DNA of 64,000 nt from Henriciella sp. (GTDB taxonomy: Bacteria; Pseudomonadota; Alphaproteobacteria; Caulobacterales; Hyphomonadaceae), in the NCBI RefSeq assembly GCF_029937755.1, contig NZ_JAPYPG010000003.1, positions 248,001 through 312,000 on the forward strand, read 5' to 3'. The notes under the pieces are model-generated. The model was not told the origin of the DNA. It saw nothing but the letters and a program-made list of their open reading frames with translations, and did no database searches. Shown here in pieces: positions 1-10,259 of this stretch. Each line of letters opens with the position of its first letter. Within the stretch, counting starts at the first letter, position 1. The position numbers and the translations under genes were made by a program.

Positions 1-311
1 CAGAACAGGACGCCGAGCACCAGCATCGAGATGTTGCCCATCACGATCCAGCCGGCAATCTCGGTCGCGCGGCGCGCGACAAGTGCCTCGATCATCTGGT
101 CGGCTTCAGGCTCGCTCATGCCAGCGGAAATGATCTCGAAGATGGCGCTCATCGCCATATTGATCAGCGGCCGGAACAGCAGATAGCTGATCGCCATCAG
201 GCAGAGCGCGCCAAAGAGATAGGCCAGCAGGTATTTCCAGAGAAAGCCGCGCGGGCCGTCGGTTTTCGCGAAATGCAGGAAGGCATTATCGAAACTGAAG
301 CGAGTTGCCAT
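1..311 (-). CDS. Hypothetical multi-pass membrane protein, 3' end outside window (MATRFSFDNAFLHFAKTDGPRGFLWKYLLAYLFGALCLM...)
   Basis: Open minus frame from CAT at 309-311 to the window edge; hydrophobic segments in my own translation. Confidence 0.7.
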   Translation of the reverse strand, partial: MATRFSFDNAFLHFAKTDGPRGFLWKYLLAYLFGALCLMAISYLLFRPLINMAMSAIFEIISAGMSEPEADQMIEALVARRATEIAGWIVMGNISMLVLGVLF

Positions 312-350
312 CCTGTGCGCGATCTCCCGTGATTATCGTTTATCGATATA

Positions 351-1238
351 TCACCCGAATGTCGTCTCCGCGTCAACTGCATTTGCGCTAAGGCGCAGGT
401 AAAGCGCGACCGCAAGCCCATGGCCGATCCAGATCCAGGGGGCCATCAGCAGCGCGCAGAACCCGTCGACGATACACACCTTGAGCATGGACGGCTCAGG
501 GCCGGACGGGACCGGGCCGAACCAGGTGAGCAGTGTCTCCATGCCGGCGAGATGCTGTATGGCAATGGTCAGCGCGCTCAGGACCAGCCATGGCAGGGCC
601 TGCAGGACGAGCCACAGCAAGCCGATGCGCAGGACGTATCCACGCGTCCACGACCATGTCCGGAAGATGGCAAGCCGCCCTTCGGCGACCGTCGCCACCC
701 CGAAGAGGAAGAGCCGCATTCCCAGCCACAAGAGCCCGAGCGAGGCGATGAAGAGCAGGATGTAGAGCACCGTCGCCCCGCCCGAATCCGCCAGCGCCTC
801 GATCGACTGCTGCACGCTTTCCGCCGAGTCACCCACCGTGGACGGATCATAACCGGCCGTCCCGATCAGCACGCCGGCAAACAGCGAGAAGAACAGCGTC
901 AGCAGGAAGAGCAGGATGAAATAGAGCGCATAGACCGCCAGATTGGCGAGAAACAGCCGCGCCGCATCGGGAAATATGCTGCCCCTGCCGGCATCCGGCA
1001 GCAGGTGGCGGTACATGTCAGCCGACCAGAAACAGCCCACAAAGACAGTGACAAGGCCGGTCCCGAACCAGAGCAGGAAGAGGTTCGCGCCCTCGCTGGC
1101 CAGGGTGAGGAAATAGGCATGCATGCCCATGGCGACAGCGAACAGCAGCAGCGCCGGGAAAGTCGGCAAGGCGATGCGGCGCGCATGCGTGAACGCTTCC
1201 CGCATGATAGCGCCGTGTGCGAGCGGTGATGTCGTCAT
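351..1238 (-). CDS. Hypothetical integral membrane protein
   Basis: 295-aa ORF with several hydrophobic helices; same strand and immediately upstream of the preceding membrane protein gene. Confidence 0.75.
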   Translation of the reverse strand: MTTSPLAHGAIMREAFTHARRIALPTFPALLLFAVAMGMHAYFLTLASEGANLFLLWFGTGLVTVFVGCFWSADMYRHLLPDAGRGSIFPDAARLFLANLAVYALYFILLFLLTLFFSLFAGVLIGTAGYDPSTVGDSAESVQQSIEALADSGGATVLYILLFIASLGLLWLGMRLFLFGVATVAEGRLAIFRTWSWTRGYVLRIGLLWLVLQALPWLVLSALTIAIQHLAGMETLLTWFGPVPSGPEPSMLKVCIVDGFCALLMAPWIWIGHGLAVALYLRLSANAVDAETTFG

Positions 1239-1300
1239 GGCCAGCCCCTTCAGCCCTGGTGACCCTTCAATGCCTCTCGATATGGGCCCCTCGCGCCAAT

Positions 1301-1335
1301 GAAAAGCCGGGGCGGGCCTTTCGGTCCACCCCGGC
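1301..1335 (-). terminator. Rho-independent terminator for the 1359..1661 gene
   Basis: On the minus strand GCCGGGG...CCCCGGC stem followed by TTTTC. Confidence 0.6.
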
Positions 1336-1358
1336 CATGCAGTTGACTTTGGCCCGTC

Positions 1359-1661
1359 CTAGTCGTCGCGGCGGGCGTCCGGCAGGCGGTCATTGATGTC
1401 GTCGCGGATGTCGAGCAGTGTCACGATCAGGCCGCAGACAAGGCTGGCGGAAATCCAGCCCGCAACCGTGAAGACCACGACATCGACGACCTGTGCCGCC
1501 ACGCCCTCAAGCGCGAAGATAACACCAGCGAAGCCGACTTCGTCCGTCCCGCCGGTCTCTTCATAGGCGTTATAGAGCCCCGTGCCGATCCCGCTCAGGA
1601 TGATCGCGATGTATGCGACATAGACCATCGTGCGGAAGCTGTTGATGATGAAGAACTTCAT
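1359..1661 (-). CDS. Small membrane protein (hypothetical)
   Basis: 100-aa ORF with two hydrophobic segments; ends just before a terminator-like hairpin. Confidence 0.7.
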   Translation of the reverse strand: MKFFIINSFRTMVYVAYIAIILSGIGTGLYNAYEETGGTDEVGFAGVIFALEGVAAQVVDVVVFTVAGWISASLVCGLIVTLLDIRDDINDRLPDARRDD

Positions 1662-1749
1662 ATGCGTCCCCTTTCCACATTGAGGGCAAAAACCTCAGTG
1701 CCGACCATAGCGGCTCAGGTCCGGCCTGTCTTCAGCTTGTTTGTGACGC

Positions 1750-2058
1750 TTATTCGCTCATGCCGCAGGTCATTGCGGCCTGCATGGCAAAGGACATGAA
1801 CTGGGTCTGCTGCTGCGGCGTGAGATCACCCATGATCTCTTCAGCGCCCTCAGAGCCCTCGCGCGCAGCATCGGCCAGCTTGGAGTAGAGATCATCGTCG
1901 AGATTCTCTTCGGCCGAGTCCGCCATGCATTCGCAGGTCTTCTGGTCACTGGTGCCATCGCTGACACAGGCATCGATGATCGCTTGCCGGTCGTTACCGC
2001 CGCCGCCACAGGCAGCCAGGGCCAGCAGGCCAGCCGAAGCAATGAATATCTTTTTCAT
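1750..2058 (-). CDS. Small secreted lipoprotein (hypothetical)
   Basis: 102 aa; MKKIFIASAGLLALAACGGGG lipobox-type signal peptide. Confidence 0.75.
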   Translation of the reverse strand: MKKIFIASAGLLALAACGGGGNDRQAIIDACVSDGTSDQKTCECMADSAEENLDDDLYSKLADAAREGSEGAEEIMGDLTPQQQTQFMSFAMQAAMTCGMSE

Positions 2059-2133
2059 GGCGAATTTCCCTCTTCAGTCAGATTTCCGCGGGGACCGTTC
2101 CATGATTTCCCGGGGCTGGCCAGTAAAAAAAGC

Positions 2134-2850
2134 CTACTCCCGGCGAAGTAGCCGGTCCCACTGGAACCTGTTGCCCATCCGCTTCAGGAAAGCCGCCTTT
2201 ACCGCGGCAGGGTCATAATCCTCACGGACCCAGTCCATGAACGGTTTGCCGCTCTCGGCGGTTTCATCGAGATAGGTCTGGAAGAAAGCGTCCAGCATGC
2301 CGGTCTTGCCGGACTTCACATGCAGATACCGGCCCGAAAGCTGCTCGGCCGCCTTGGCGACCGGCATGCCGCGCCGGAATATCATGTAGAGCGCACTCAT
2401 CAGGCCGGCCCGGTCCGCACCGGACTTGCAGTGCATCAGCGCCGGATACTCGATCTCCTCGAACAGGGCCTTCGCCTTCTCGATGGCCTCGACCTTGGGG
2501 GTATCGCGGGAGAAGACCTGGAAATCGACCAGCGCAATGCCGGCTACATCGCAGGCCTCCTTTTCCAGCAGGTAATAGCCCTTGGTGCTCTCGCCACGCA
2601 GGTTGATGATGGTGCGGATGCCGCGCGCGGCCGCATGTTCGGCCACCTGCCGCGGATTGGGCTGGTTGGAACGCCACATCTCGGGGCTGATCTGGTGCAG
2701 ATTCTGGAAGCTTTCGCGCAGGAAGCCGTGATCGCCGAGAATCATCTCGCGTTCCGCCCGCGACCGGCCGGCCACCGTCGACAGGTCGGCCGCGACATGC
2801 GGCGGGCGCTTCTTCTTGCGCTTTTTCTTCTTGGGCGTGTCGTCACTCAT
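2134..2850 (-). CDS. Tyrosine/dual-specificity protein phosphatase family protein
   Basis: HCKSGADRAG phosphatase P-loop (HCxxGxxR) in a 238-aa ORF; lysine-rich N terminus. Confidence 0.8.
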   Translation of the reverse strand: MSDDTPKKKKRKKKRPPHVAADLSTVAGRSRAEREMILGDHGFLRESFQNLHQISPEMWRSNQPNPRQVAEHAAARGIRTIINLRGESTKGYYLLEKEACDVAGIALVDFQVFSRDTPKVEAIEKAKALFEEIEYPALMHCKSGADRAGLMSALYMIFRRGMPVAKAAEQLSGRYLHVKSGKTGMLDAFFQTYLDETAESGKPFMDWVREDYDPAAVKAAFLKRMGNRFQWDRLLRRE

Positions 2851-3007
2851 CTCGTCTGCCGCCTAGCCAAGCTCAGCCCTCCGGGCAAGCAGCCAGATGC
2901 GGCGGCGCCTGCGAAGGTTCAACCCGTTCCCTTAAACGCGCAGTAAGAAGACAGGCTTAACATCACGCTCGAAACCTGCCCCATGACCGGGCAGACAGCC
3001 TCACCGG

Positions 3008-3817
3008 ATGCCCGACTGCATGCCCCTTTCTCCAGCCCGTCTGCTAAGCGCCATGCTTGCCCTCTGGGCCTTTCTGCCGGGCGCATTTGCCCAGACGCTC
3101 GACATCCAGCCGACCTCGGTGGAAATCCCCGCCGAGCCGGGCATGCGCCACCGCCAGGTACTGAGCATTACCAATATGTCGGCCGAAGAGACCCGCTCCC
3201 TGACCATCGGGCTGGCCGACTGGACGCTTACAGGCAGTGGTCAGCTGAGCCTGTCGCCCCCCGGCGAGGCGGACCGTTCGGCGGCAAGCTGGGCGCGGTT
3301 CACGCCCGGCTTCCTGTCGCTTGAGCCCGGCCAGTCCGGCAATGTCATCCTCGACATGATCGTGCCTGCAAAGCCTGATCATGGCGGCGATTACCTCTTC
3401 GCCCTGATGGCCTCTGAAGTGTCTCCCGGCCCCAATGGGCAGATGCGCAAGATCGAGGCGTCCAGCCTGTTTTATCTGACAATCGCGCCTGCCGTCAGCG
3501 ACCCGGCCATCACCGATGTCCGGATGGCCAGCCCGACCCGGCTCGACATCGAAGTGTCGAATGCCGGGAATGCGCATGCCCGGCTCGACGGAGAGGTCCG
3601 GATCGAGGCAGCAAGTGGCGAGACGACAAGCCTGCCGATCTCCAATCTGGTTGTGCTGGAGACAAGCGACCGGACCTTCACCTTGCCGCTCGCAGAGGGC
3701 GTTACCGAGGGCGCGCGCGTGACGGTAACGCTGGACAATGTCTTCGCCCCGCAATCAGGCACGGGCGTCGAAGCCCTGCGCACCTGGTCCGGCCCGCTCG
3801 AAGCACCCGCCGGCTAG
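3008..3817 (+). CDS. Periplasmic fimbrial-chaperone-like protein
   Basis: Signal peptide followed by an Ig-like, PapD-type sequence (LDIQPTSVEIPAEPG...RQVLSITNMS). Confidence 0.6.
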   Translation: MPDCMPLSPARLLSAMLALWAFLPGAFAQTLDIQPTSVEIPAEPGMRHRQVLSITNMSAEETRSLTIGLADWTLTGSGQLSLSPPGEADRSAASWARFTPGFLSLEPGQSGNVILDMIVPAKPDHGGDYLFALMASEVSPGPNGQMRKIEASSLFYLTIAPAVSDPAITDVRMASPTRLDIEVSNAGNAHARLDGEVRIEAASGETTSLPISNLVVLETSDRTFTLPLAEGVTEGARVTVTLDNVFAPQSGTGVEALRTWSGPLEAPAG

Positions 3818-4389
3818 CGGTAACCAAGACCGTCCAGCATGGACACGGCCTCATAGAGCGGCAGGCCGACAATGGCGGTGTAGGAGCCGTTGATGCGCTT
3901 GATGAACGGCGCCGCTCCGCCCTGGATCGCATAGCCGCCAGCCTTGCCGACGCCGTCGCCCTCTGTGGCGTAGCGCTCGATCTCTTCCGGCGTCAGTCTT
4001 TTGAAAACAACCCGCGAGGTCACGACACGCACCGATTCCCGGCTATCCGGACCAATCACGGCGAGGCCGCTCAACACCTGGTGGGCCCGGCCGGACATCA
4101 TCTCCAGGCACGCGCGCACCTGTTGGGCGTCGCCAGCCTTTGGCAGCATGCGCCGGCCGAGCGCGACCACCGTATCGCCAGCCAGCGTGAACTGGCCCGA
4201 CACATGGACAGCCAGCGCTTTTTCGCGCGCCAGCCTCTCTGCCAGCGCGCGGGGCGTTTCATCTTTTCGGGGAGACTCGTCGATGTCGGCGGGCTTGATC
4301 TCATCCGGCCGGAGACCGGCCTGGGCGAGAAGATCGAGGCGCCGGGGTGACGCGCTCGCCAGCACCAGGGGCGCGCGCGGGGTGGTCAT
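3814..4389 (-). CDS. maf: Maf family nucleoside triphosphate pyrophosphatase
   Basis: N-terminal LVLASASPRRLDLLAQAGL and AGDTVVALG motifs of Maf; adjacent to infA. Confidence 0.93.
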   Translation of the reverse strand: MTTPRAPLVLASASPRRLDLLAQAGLRPDEIKPADIDESPRKDETPRALAERLAREKALAVHVSGQFTLAGDTVVALGRRMLPKAGDAQQVRACLEMMSGRAHQVLSGLAVIGPDSRESVRVVTSRVVFKRLTPEEIERYATEGDGVGKAGGYAIQGGAAPFIKRINGSYTAIVGLPLYEAVSMLDGLGYR

Positions 4390-4390
4390 C

Positions 4391-4615
4391 TTACTTGAAG
4401 CGGTAGGTGATCCGGCCCTTGGTCAGGTCATAGGGCGTCATTTCGACGAGCACCTTGTCGCCCGTCAGGATACGGATGCGGTTCTTGCGCATCTTGCCGG
4501 CCGTATAGCCGATGATCTCATGGTCGTTTTCCAGCTTCACGCGAAAGGTCGCGTTGGGAAGCAGTTCCATGATGGTACCGTTGAATTCGATCAGTTCTTC
4601 TTTTGCCATTGGCAC
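4391..4615 (-). CDS. infA: Translation initiation factor IF-1
   Basis: 74 aa; [70 protein letters not shown]. Confidence 0.98.
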   Translation of the reverse strand: MPMAKEELIEFNGTIMELLPNATFRVKLENDHEIIGYTAGKMRKNRIRILTGDKVLVEMTPYDLTKGRITYRFK

Positions 4616-4815
4616 TCCATTGATGGCGGCGGTTATCTTTAACCTTCGCTATATGGTGCGGTTCGGTACTGGCGTCACCTGCCTGATGCAACCAATTTCA
4701 TCACGGACACGTTTAACGAGTAACAGTTACATGCAGCTTTCTCTGCACCTAATGGTTGCGTGTTAAGATAAAAGCGACCCAGAATCTCGCTTAATAAGAG
4801 AAGCGGGAAAGCAGA

Positions 4816-5838
4816 ATGCCCCATCGGTCAAAGTCAGACCTCCCAATATCGCCATCCTCCGGCAATATAGAATTTCGTCGTTTTGTCGATGAAATGGTTA
4901 CGCCCTACGTGGTGTTGGACTCTAAGCTTCGAATTGTTTATGCGAATGCTTCTTATCTAAACATTATGCAGCGCAAGCCTGAGGCTATTCTTGACCGGTA
5001 TGTGTTCGACGTCTTCCCCGACACACCGGGACGTATGGCATTTGCCCGTGAACGAATGCTATCGGTCCTCCAGCAGGGGAAATCCGTCACCGAACCGCAT
5101 TTGCCCTACACACTCCGTGGCGCTGACGGAGAGGAGGCGCTGCGCATATGGGAGGCTACCTACGCGCCCTATTTCGACGATGACGGCAGCGTCACCCACA
5201 TCATCTTCAATTGCAGGGATATAACCGAGACTGTCGCGCTCAGGCGGGAAAAAAAGATCCTTGCAGACGAGCTGAACCACCGCGTCAAGAACATGCTGGC
5301 CATGATCCAGTCTGTCTCGATGATGAGCGCGGACTCCTCCGAAAATCTCGACGATTTCCTTGAAAGCTTCGAGGAACGCCTGATCGCCATAGACAGGACG
5401 TTTGTCGGACTACAGCGGACCGACTGGAAAGGGATGACCCTGCGCCAGGTCCTGGAAGAGTCACTCGCGCCCTTTGGCCCGCCGTCAGCCAGCAGCCGAA
5501 TTCGGCTCAAGGGCCCGAACATCCTCCTCAGCGGGAACGATTGCCACATCACATCCCTGGTCCTTCACGAATTTGCGACCAATGCGGCAAAGTACGGATG
5601 CTTCAAACACCCGGGCGGCCGTCTGAACGTAAACTGGTCGATCGACGGCGATGGTGTCCTGGAGGTTGTCTGGGAAGAGACGGGCATGAGCGGTATCAAG
5701 CCGCCCAAGCGGACAGGCTTCGGAACGAAGCTCGCCTCGATCATGCCAGACCTGAACGTCGAACGCGACTTTTTCGACCACGGCATGCGGGCCCATACAT
5801 GGGTCCGCCTGTCCAAACCCGCACGTGAAGTTGCCTGA
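4816..5838 (+). CDS. PAS-domain HWE-family sensor histidine kinase
   Basis: PAS N terminus; HRVKNMLAMIQSV H-box; HEFATNAAKYG; VVWEE signature of the HWE family. Confidence 0.9.
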   Translation: MPHRSKSDLPISPSSGNIEFRRFVDEMVTPYVVLDSKLRIVYANASYLNIMQRKPEAILDRYVFDVFPDTPGRMAFARERMLSVLQQGKSVTEPHLPYTLRGADGEEALRIWEATYAPYFDDDGSVTHIIFNCRDITETVALRREKKILADELNHRVKNMLAMIQSVSMMSADSSENLDDFLESFEERLIAIDRTFVGLQRTDWKGMTLRQVLEESLAPFGPPSASSRIRLKGPNILLSGNDCHITSLVLHEFATNAAKYGCFKHPGGRLNVNWSIDGDGVLEVVWEETGMSGIKPPKRTGFGTKLASIMPDLNVERDFFDHGMRAHTWVRLSKPAREVA

Positions 5839-5913
5839 CCCGGCCCGCCCTGGCGCCATGCGCTCGCGGACCGACCTTACTTGCCCAAGCAGGAAGACAG
5901 CTGAACGCCCGGT

Positions 5914-6402
5914 TTACTTGCCGGGCCCGCGCGCCTGCCCGGCATGAAGGGCACAGATCAGGGTAAACAGGCGCCGCGCCGTGTCGAAGTCCACCTCGAT
6001 CTTGCCCTCGAGGCGCTCGGCCAGCAGCGATGAGCCTTCATTGTGGATACCGCGCCGGGCCATATCGATCGCCTCGATCTGGTGCGGGGTCTGGTTCTTG
6101 ATCGCGGAATAGTAACTCTCGCAGATCATGAAATAGTCGCGGATAATTCCCCTGAAAGGCGAAACGGAGAGGATAAAGGCGTGGACCTTTTCGCCGTCCT
6201 CATGTCGGATGTCGAAGACCAGCTTGCGCTCGACCATGGAGAGGTGCAGCACATAGGGCCCGCCATCATCGTCGATCACACCGAAGCTGTTTTCCTCGAT
6301 CAGATCAAAGATCGCGACGCGGCGCTCGTGCTCGGCGTCCGGCCCGCTTGAGGTCAGCGTCTCTTCGTCGATCTCGACAGCGATGAGGCGTTTGTCAGTC
6401 AT
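5914..6402 (-). CDS. UPF0262 family protein
   Basis: Start refined to 6402 ([16 protein letters not shown]); overlaps hisD stop; conserved alphaproteobacterial neighbour of hisD. Confidence 0.85.
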   Translation of the reverse strand: MTDKRLIAVEIDEETLTSSGPDAEHERRVAIFDLIEENSFGVIDDDGGPYVLHLSMVERKLVFDIRHEDGEKVHAFILSVSPFRGIIRDYFMICESYYSAIKNQTPHQIEAIDMARRGIHNEGSSLLAERLEGKIEVDFDTARRLFTLICALHAGQARGPGK

Positions 6403-7702
6403 GACCTCCGCCAGCATTTGTCCGGATGGAAACAGAGCGCGCATGCGCGGGCAGGCCTTCGGCTTCAGCGAGACGCAGCGCCGCTGGCGCAAGCGCCGCG
6501 AAGCCTTCGCTGCTCGCACGCTGGATGCTCATCCGCTTCATGAAATCCTGCAGGCCGAGACCGGAGCTGAAGCGCGCCGCCCGGCTTGTCGGCAGGACAT
6601 GGTTTGACCCGGTGACATAGTCGCCCAGCGCTTCCGGCGTGTGGTGGCCGAGGAAGACTGCACCGGCATGCCTGATCTGCGGCAGCAGGAGGTCGGGATC
6701 CTCGACCGCAAGCTCCAGGTGCTCGGCGGCGATCTCGTTGGCGATGTCTGCAGCCTGATCAAGCGAAGTGGCGAGAATGATCGCGCCATGATGGTCCCAG
6801 GCGTGGCGGGCGCGCGCCTCTGTGGACAAAGTTTTCAACTGCTTTTCCACAGCCTTTTCCACAGCCTTGCCCACACCCTTGTTCACAGTGATCAGGATCG
6901 ACTGGGAAGAGGTGTCGTGTTCGGACTGGCTGAGCAGGTCAGCGGCGATCCAGTCGGGGTTCGCGCTCTCGTCTGCAATCACCAGAATCTCTGAAGGGCC
7001 GGCGATCGTGTCGATCCCGACGGTGCCAAAAACCTGCCGCTTGGCCTCGGCCACATAGGCATTGCCCGGCCCGACAATCTTGTCGACGCGGACCAGATGG
7101 CCGGCCCCATAGGCAAGCGCGGCAATCGCCTGCGCGCCGCCTATGGGATAGAATTCATCCACACCCGCCTTGAGCGCGGCATAGGCCACGGCTGGCGACA
7201 GCTGGCCGCCCGGCGCCGGTGCCGTCATCACGACCCTGTCCACACCGGCAATCTTGGCCGGTATCGTGTTCATCAGCACCGAGCTTGGATAGGAGGCGAG
7301 CCCGCCCGGCACATAGACCCCGACACTGTCGAGCGAGGACCATTTCCAGCCCAGCTCCACGCCCACGGCATCCTTGAAGACATGGTCCACAGGCCGCTGT
7401 TTCTCGTGATAGGCGTCGATGCGCTCAGCCGCGAAGTCGATGGCTTCCTTCAGGTCGTCAGGACAGCCCGCCGCCAGCGCATGCAGGTCGACATTGTCCG
7501 ATTGCAGCGTCACCGGATCGAGCGTGAGCCGGTCGAATTTCGAGGTGTAGCGGGCCACCGCTTCGCCGCCATTCGCCCGCACATCGGCGATGACATCGTG
7601 CACGGTCGTGGCGACATCCTCGACCTCGCCGCGCGGCTCGTTCAGGAAGGCGGTAAACGTCTCCCTGAATCCGGCATCGCCTGCATCAATCCAGCGGCCC
7701 AT
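6395..7702 (-). CDS. hisD: Histidinol dehydrogenase
   Basis: Motifs [48 protein letters not shown]. Confidence 0.96.
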   Translation of the reverse strand: MGRWIDAGDAGFRETFTAFLNEPRGEVEDVATTVHDVIADVRANGGEAVARYTSKFDRLTLDPVTLQSDNVDLHALAAGCPDDLKEAIDFAAERIDAYHEKQRPVDHVFKDAVGVELGWKWSSLDSVGVYVPGGLASYPSSVLMNTIPAKIAGVDRVVMTAPAPGGQLSPAVAYAALKAGVDEFYPIGGAQAIAALAYGAGHLVRVDKIVGPGNAYVAEAKRQVFGTVGIDTIAGPSEILVIADESANPDWIAADLLSQSEHDTSSQSILITVNKGVGKAVEKAVEKQLKTLSTEARARHAWDHHGAIILATSLDQAADIANEIAAEHLELAVEDPDLLLPQIRHAGAVFLGHHTPEALGDYVTGSNHVLPTSRAARFSSGLGLQDFMKRMSIQRASSEGFAALAPAALRLAEAEGLPAHARSVSIRTNAGGGHD

Positions 7703-8157
7703 CAGCGCTTTCTCCGTTCATGGCTCGGCGTATGACGCGTCGTCCATTCATAGTCGCTGTCGAGCAGCGTGACATCCAGCGCCTCGACCGTGAGGGCCAG
7801 TTCGCCATCGCCCGCGAACAGAAGACGCACAACGCCGCCCGGCGGATCTTCATCTGGAACGAATTCCACGTTGAGCAAGGAATACACCATGTCCGGATCG
7901 GATTTGGTGATGCCGAGAGTCTTCACGGCCAGGACTCCATCGAAGGCAAGCAGCGAGCGTATCCGCGTCTGCGGTCCCTTGCGCCGGCGGGTCTTCGCTT
8001 CCCAGCGGAAGCGGTTGAGCTCGATGGAGAAACGATGCTTGCGGGACTCGTATTTCAGGTTCTCGGCCTTGGTCACAGCGTCCTGCACGGCCGCGGCAAT
8101 CACGGTCAGGTCATCTGTATCCTCGGCGATCAGTCGCAGCGGCGTCGTCTCAGCCAT
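7702..8157 (-). CDS. DUF2948 family protein
   Basis: Between murA and hisD as in many alphaproteobacteria; LRLIAEDTDDLTVIAAAVQDAV start. Confidence 0.85.
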   Translation of the reverse strand: MAETTPLRLIAEDTDDLTVIAAAVQDAVTKAENLKYESRKHRFSIELNRFRWEAKTRRRKGPQTRIRSLLAFDGVLAVKTLGITKSDPDMVYSLLNVEFVPDEDPPGGVVRLLFAGDGELALTVEALDVTLLDSDYEWTTRHTPSHERRKR

Positions 8158-8171
8158 TTTAGCCCCTATTC

Positions 8172-9452
8172 CTACTCTTCACTGTCGCTGACGCGGCGGA
8201 TGTCGGCCCCGACCGCGCTCAGCTTGTCTTCAAGCTGCTCGAAGCCCCGATCCAGATGATAGATGCGGCTGACTTCGGTTTCACCTTGGGCAGCAAGCGC
8301 AGCAATGACAAGGGAGACCGAGGCCCGCAAGTCGGTCGCCATCACAGGCGCGCCCTTGAGCTGCTCAACCCCCTTCACGATTGCCTCATGACCGCGCACG
8401 GCGATATTGGCGCCAAGCCGCGAAAGCTCCGGCGCATGCATGAACCGGTTCTCGAAAATGTTCTCGCGGATCACCGAGGTGCCGTCGGCGATCGCCATCA
8501 GCGCCATGAACTGCGCCTGCAGGTCTGTCGGGAAGCCCGGATGCGGCGCGGTATCGACGCTCACCGCATTGAGCTTCGAGCCATTGCGGATGATGCGCAT
8601 CGTGCCGGCTTCCTTGTCGGTCTCGACGATGACACCGGCATCGCGCAGCGCCCCGGTCAGCGCGCTCAGCGCCGCCACGGGCGCATTGGTCAGGGTCACA
8701 TCGCCACCGGCGGCTGCCACGGCCATGGCATAGGTGCCCGCCTCGATCCGGTCCGGCATGACGGGATGGGTCGTCCCCTTGAGCGTATCGACACCCTGAA
8801 TGGTAATGGTCGCCGTCCCGGCGCCGGACACCTTTGCGCCCATCGCGTTGAGGCAGACACCGAGATCATGAATCTCCGGCTCCCGCGCAGCGTTTTCCAG
8901 CACCGTCTCGCCATCGGCCAGGACAGCCGCCAGCATGGCATGCTCCGTCGCACCGACAGAGACAAAGGGGAAGTTGATGTGCGCGCCCTTCAGCCCGCGA
9001 ATCGCGGCCGCCTTCACATAGCCTTCTTCGACCACGAGATCGGCTCCCATCGCCTCGAAGGCTTTCAGGTGCAGGTCGACCGGCCGCGCGCCGATGGCAC
9101 ACCCGCCCGGCAGCGACACGGTGGCATGCCCATAGCGCGCCAGCAGCGGGCCCAGAACGTTGAAGCTCGCCCGCATCTTCCGCACCTGTTCATAGGGCGC
9201 GATCGTGGAGGTGAGCTCGGCGGCATTCAGCCGGCAGGTCGAATCGCCCTTCGGCCAGTAGACCTCGACCCCCAGCGTCTGCAGCAGCTGCGAGAGGAAG
9301 CGGGTATCCGCCAGGCGCGGCATGTTGGTCAGCGTCAGCGGCTCAGGTGTGAGCAGCGTGGCCGCCATCAGCTTGAGCGCGGAATTCTTCGCGCCCGAGA
9401 TCGGGATGGTGCCGGAAAGCGGTTTGCCGCCAGTGATCTTCAGTTTGTCCAT
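8172..9452 (-). CDS. murA: UDP-N-acetylglucosamine 1-carboxyvinyltransferase
   Basis: [48 protein letters not shown]. Confidence 0.97.
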   Translation of the reverse strand: MDKLKITGGKPLSGTIPISGAKNSALKLMAATLLTPEPLTLTNMPRLADTRFLSQLLQTLGVEVYWPKGDSTCRLNAAELTSTIAPYEQVRKMRASFNVLGPLLARYGHATVSLPGGCAIGARPVDLHLKAFEAMGADLVVEEGYVKAAAIRGLKGAHINFPFVSVGATEHAMLAAVLADGETVLENAAREPEIHDLGVCLNAMGAKVSGAGTATITIQGVDTLKGTTHPVMPDRIEAGTYAMAVAAAGGDVTLTNAPVAALSALTGALRDAGVIVETDKEAGTMRIIRNGSKLNAVSVDTAPHPGFPTDLQAQFMALMAIADGTSVIRENIFENRFMHAPELSRLGANIAVRGHEAIVKGVEQLKGAPVMATDLRASVSLVIAALAAQGETEVSRIYHLDRGFEQLEDKLSAVGADIRRVSDSEE

Positions 9453-9530
9453 GGCGGCCTCTTATAGTGGTCTTGGCGGCATGGAAAAGGCGGGAATGCG
9501 GCGGTTTCGCCGAAAGGATGAAGCGCGCGT

Positions 9531-9680
9531 TTACGCCTTGTCGTCGCCGCGCTTTTGCGAGGGGGTGTCACCGCCCTCCTCGCGGGCCTTTCGCGCGGCC
9601 TGCTTGCGGCGTTTGAGATTGTCCCTCAGCGCCGCCTTTCGGCGGGCATCACGGTCGCTGGAGCTGTCTTTGGCAGTCAT
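9531..9680 (-). CDS. Small basic protein (49 aa), hypothetical
   Basis: My translation: MTAKDSSSDRDARRKAALRDNLKRRKQAARKAREEGGDTPSQKRGDDKA; upstream of murA on the same strand; not in the supplied ORF track. Confidence 0.55.
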   Translation of the reverse strand: MTAKDSSSDRDARRKAALRDNLKRRKQAARKAREEGGDTPSQKRGDDKA

Positions 9681-9757
9681 TTGTTCAGTGAACCTTCCGA
9701 AACGGTCTTTTCATCATTCCCCGCATAAGCTAAGGGCCTCCCTCACCTGCTTCAAAT

Positions 9758-9832
9758 GCCGCGGTAGCTCAGTGGTAGAGCGCGTCATTGGTAATGACGA
9801 GGTCGGGAGTTCAATCCTCCCCCGCGGCACCA
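9758..9832 (+). tRNA. tRNA-Thr (anticodon GGT)
   Basis: 7-bp acceptor GCCGCGG/CCGCGGC, D-arm TAGCTCAGTGGTAGAGC, anticodon loop TTGGTAA, T-arm GGGAGTTCAATCCTCCC, encoded CCA. Confidence 0.97.
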
Positions 9833-10131
9833 GCTCTTCTCCGGATAACATGGTTTTGACGGGCCGGCGCAACACCTGCGCCAGGGTCGCGCGAAGATGA
9901 ATGACTGTGTCGGGCACCCTCAAGTCTCATCCCAAAACGCCAGGAGCCGCCCTCGCCGGCCGGCCATGCAGATACGCTACACTCGTAACACGTTCGGGGA
10001 TTGCCCTTTCGCTAACCACCCCTCTTGCCGGACGAACATTGCTGTAATCAGGCTGAAGAAGAAAAATGTGTCTCTTGCGACACAGTTTCGTCACGATTGC
10101 AGCAGCGGGTGACAAATCGTTCATTTAGTCG

Positions 10132-10160
10132 TTGACGCCCTTCCGGGCGCTTGCCTAGCG
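10132..10160 (+). promoter_or_regulatory. Candidate housekeeping promoter of the TonB-dependent receptor gene
   Basis: TTGACG, 17-nt spacer, CTAGCG; about 100 nt upstream of the start codon. Confidence 0.35.
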
Positions 10161-10210
10161 TGCAGACAAGGCTGCTCGGGCGTCGAACAGTCTCAAAACT
10201 GTCAGGGTAG

Positions 10211-10240
10211 GCTCCCCGGAGGTAAGACCTCCGGGCGAGC
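10211..10240 (+). promoter_or_regulatory. Strong stem-loop in the TonB-dependent receptor 5' leader
   Basis: GCTC-CCCGGAGGT-AAG-ACCTCCGGG-c-GAGC: 13 bp with one bulge, directly before the SD GGAGGAGG. Confidence 0.7.
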
Positions 10241-10259
10241 GCTTATGGAGGAGGTCAAT

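Noticed and set aside
420-1229. 269-aa plus-strand ORF
   Set aside because: E/Q/R/P-rich antisense of a convincing membrane protein gene.
6826-6880. Repeated TTTCCACAGCC units inside hisD, looking like DnaA-box or short tandem repeats
   Set aside because: They encode the in-frame KAVEKAVEK helix of HisD; local coding duplication is sufficient explanation.
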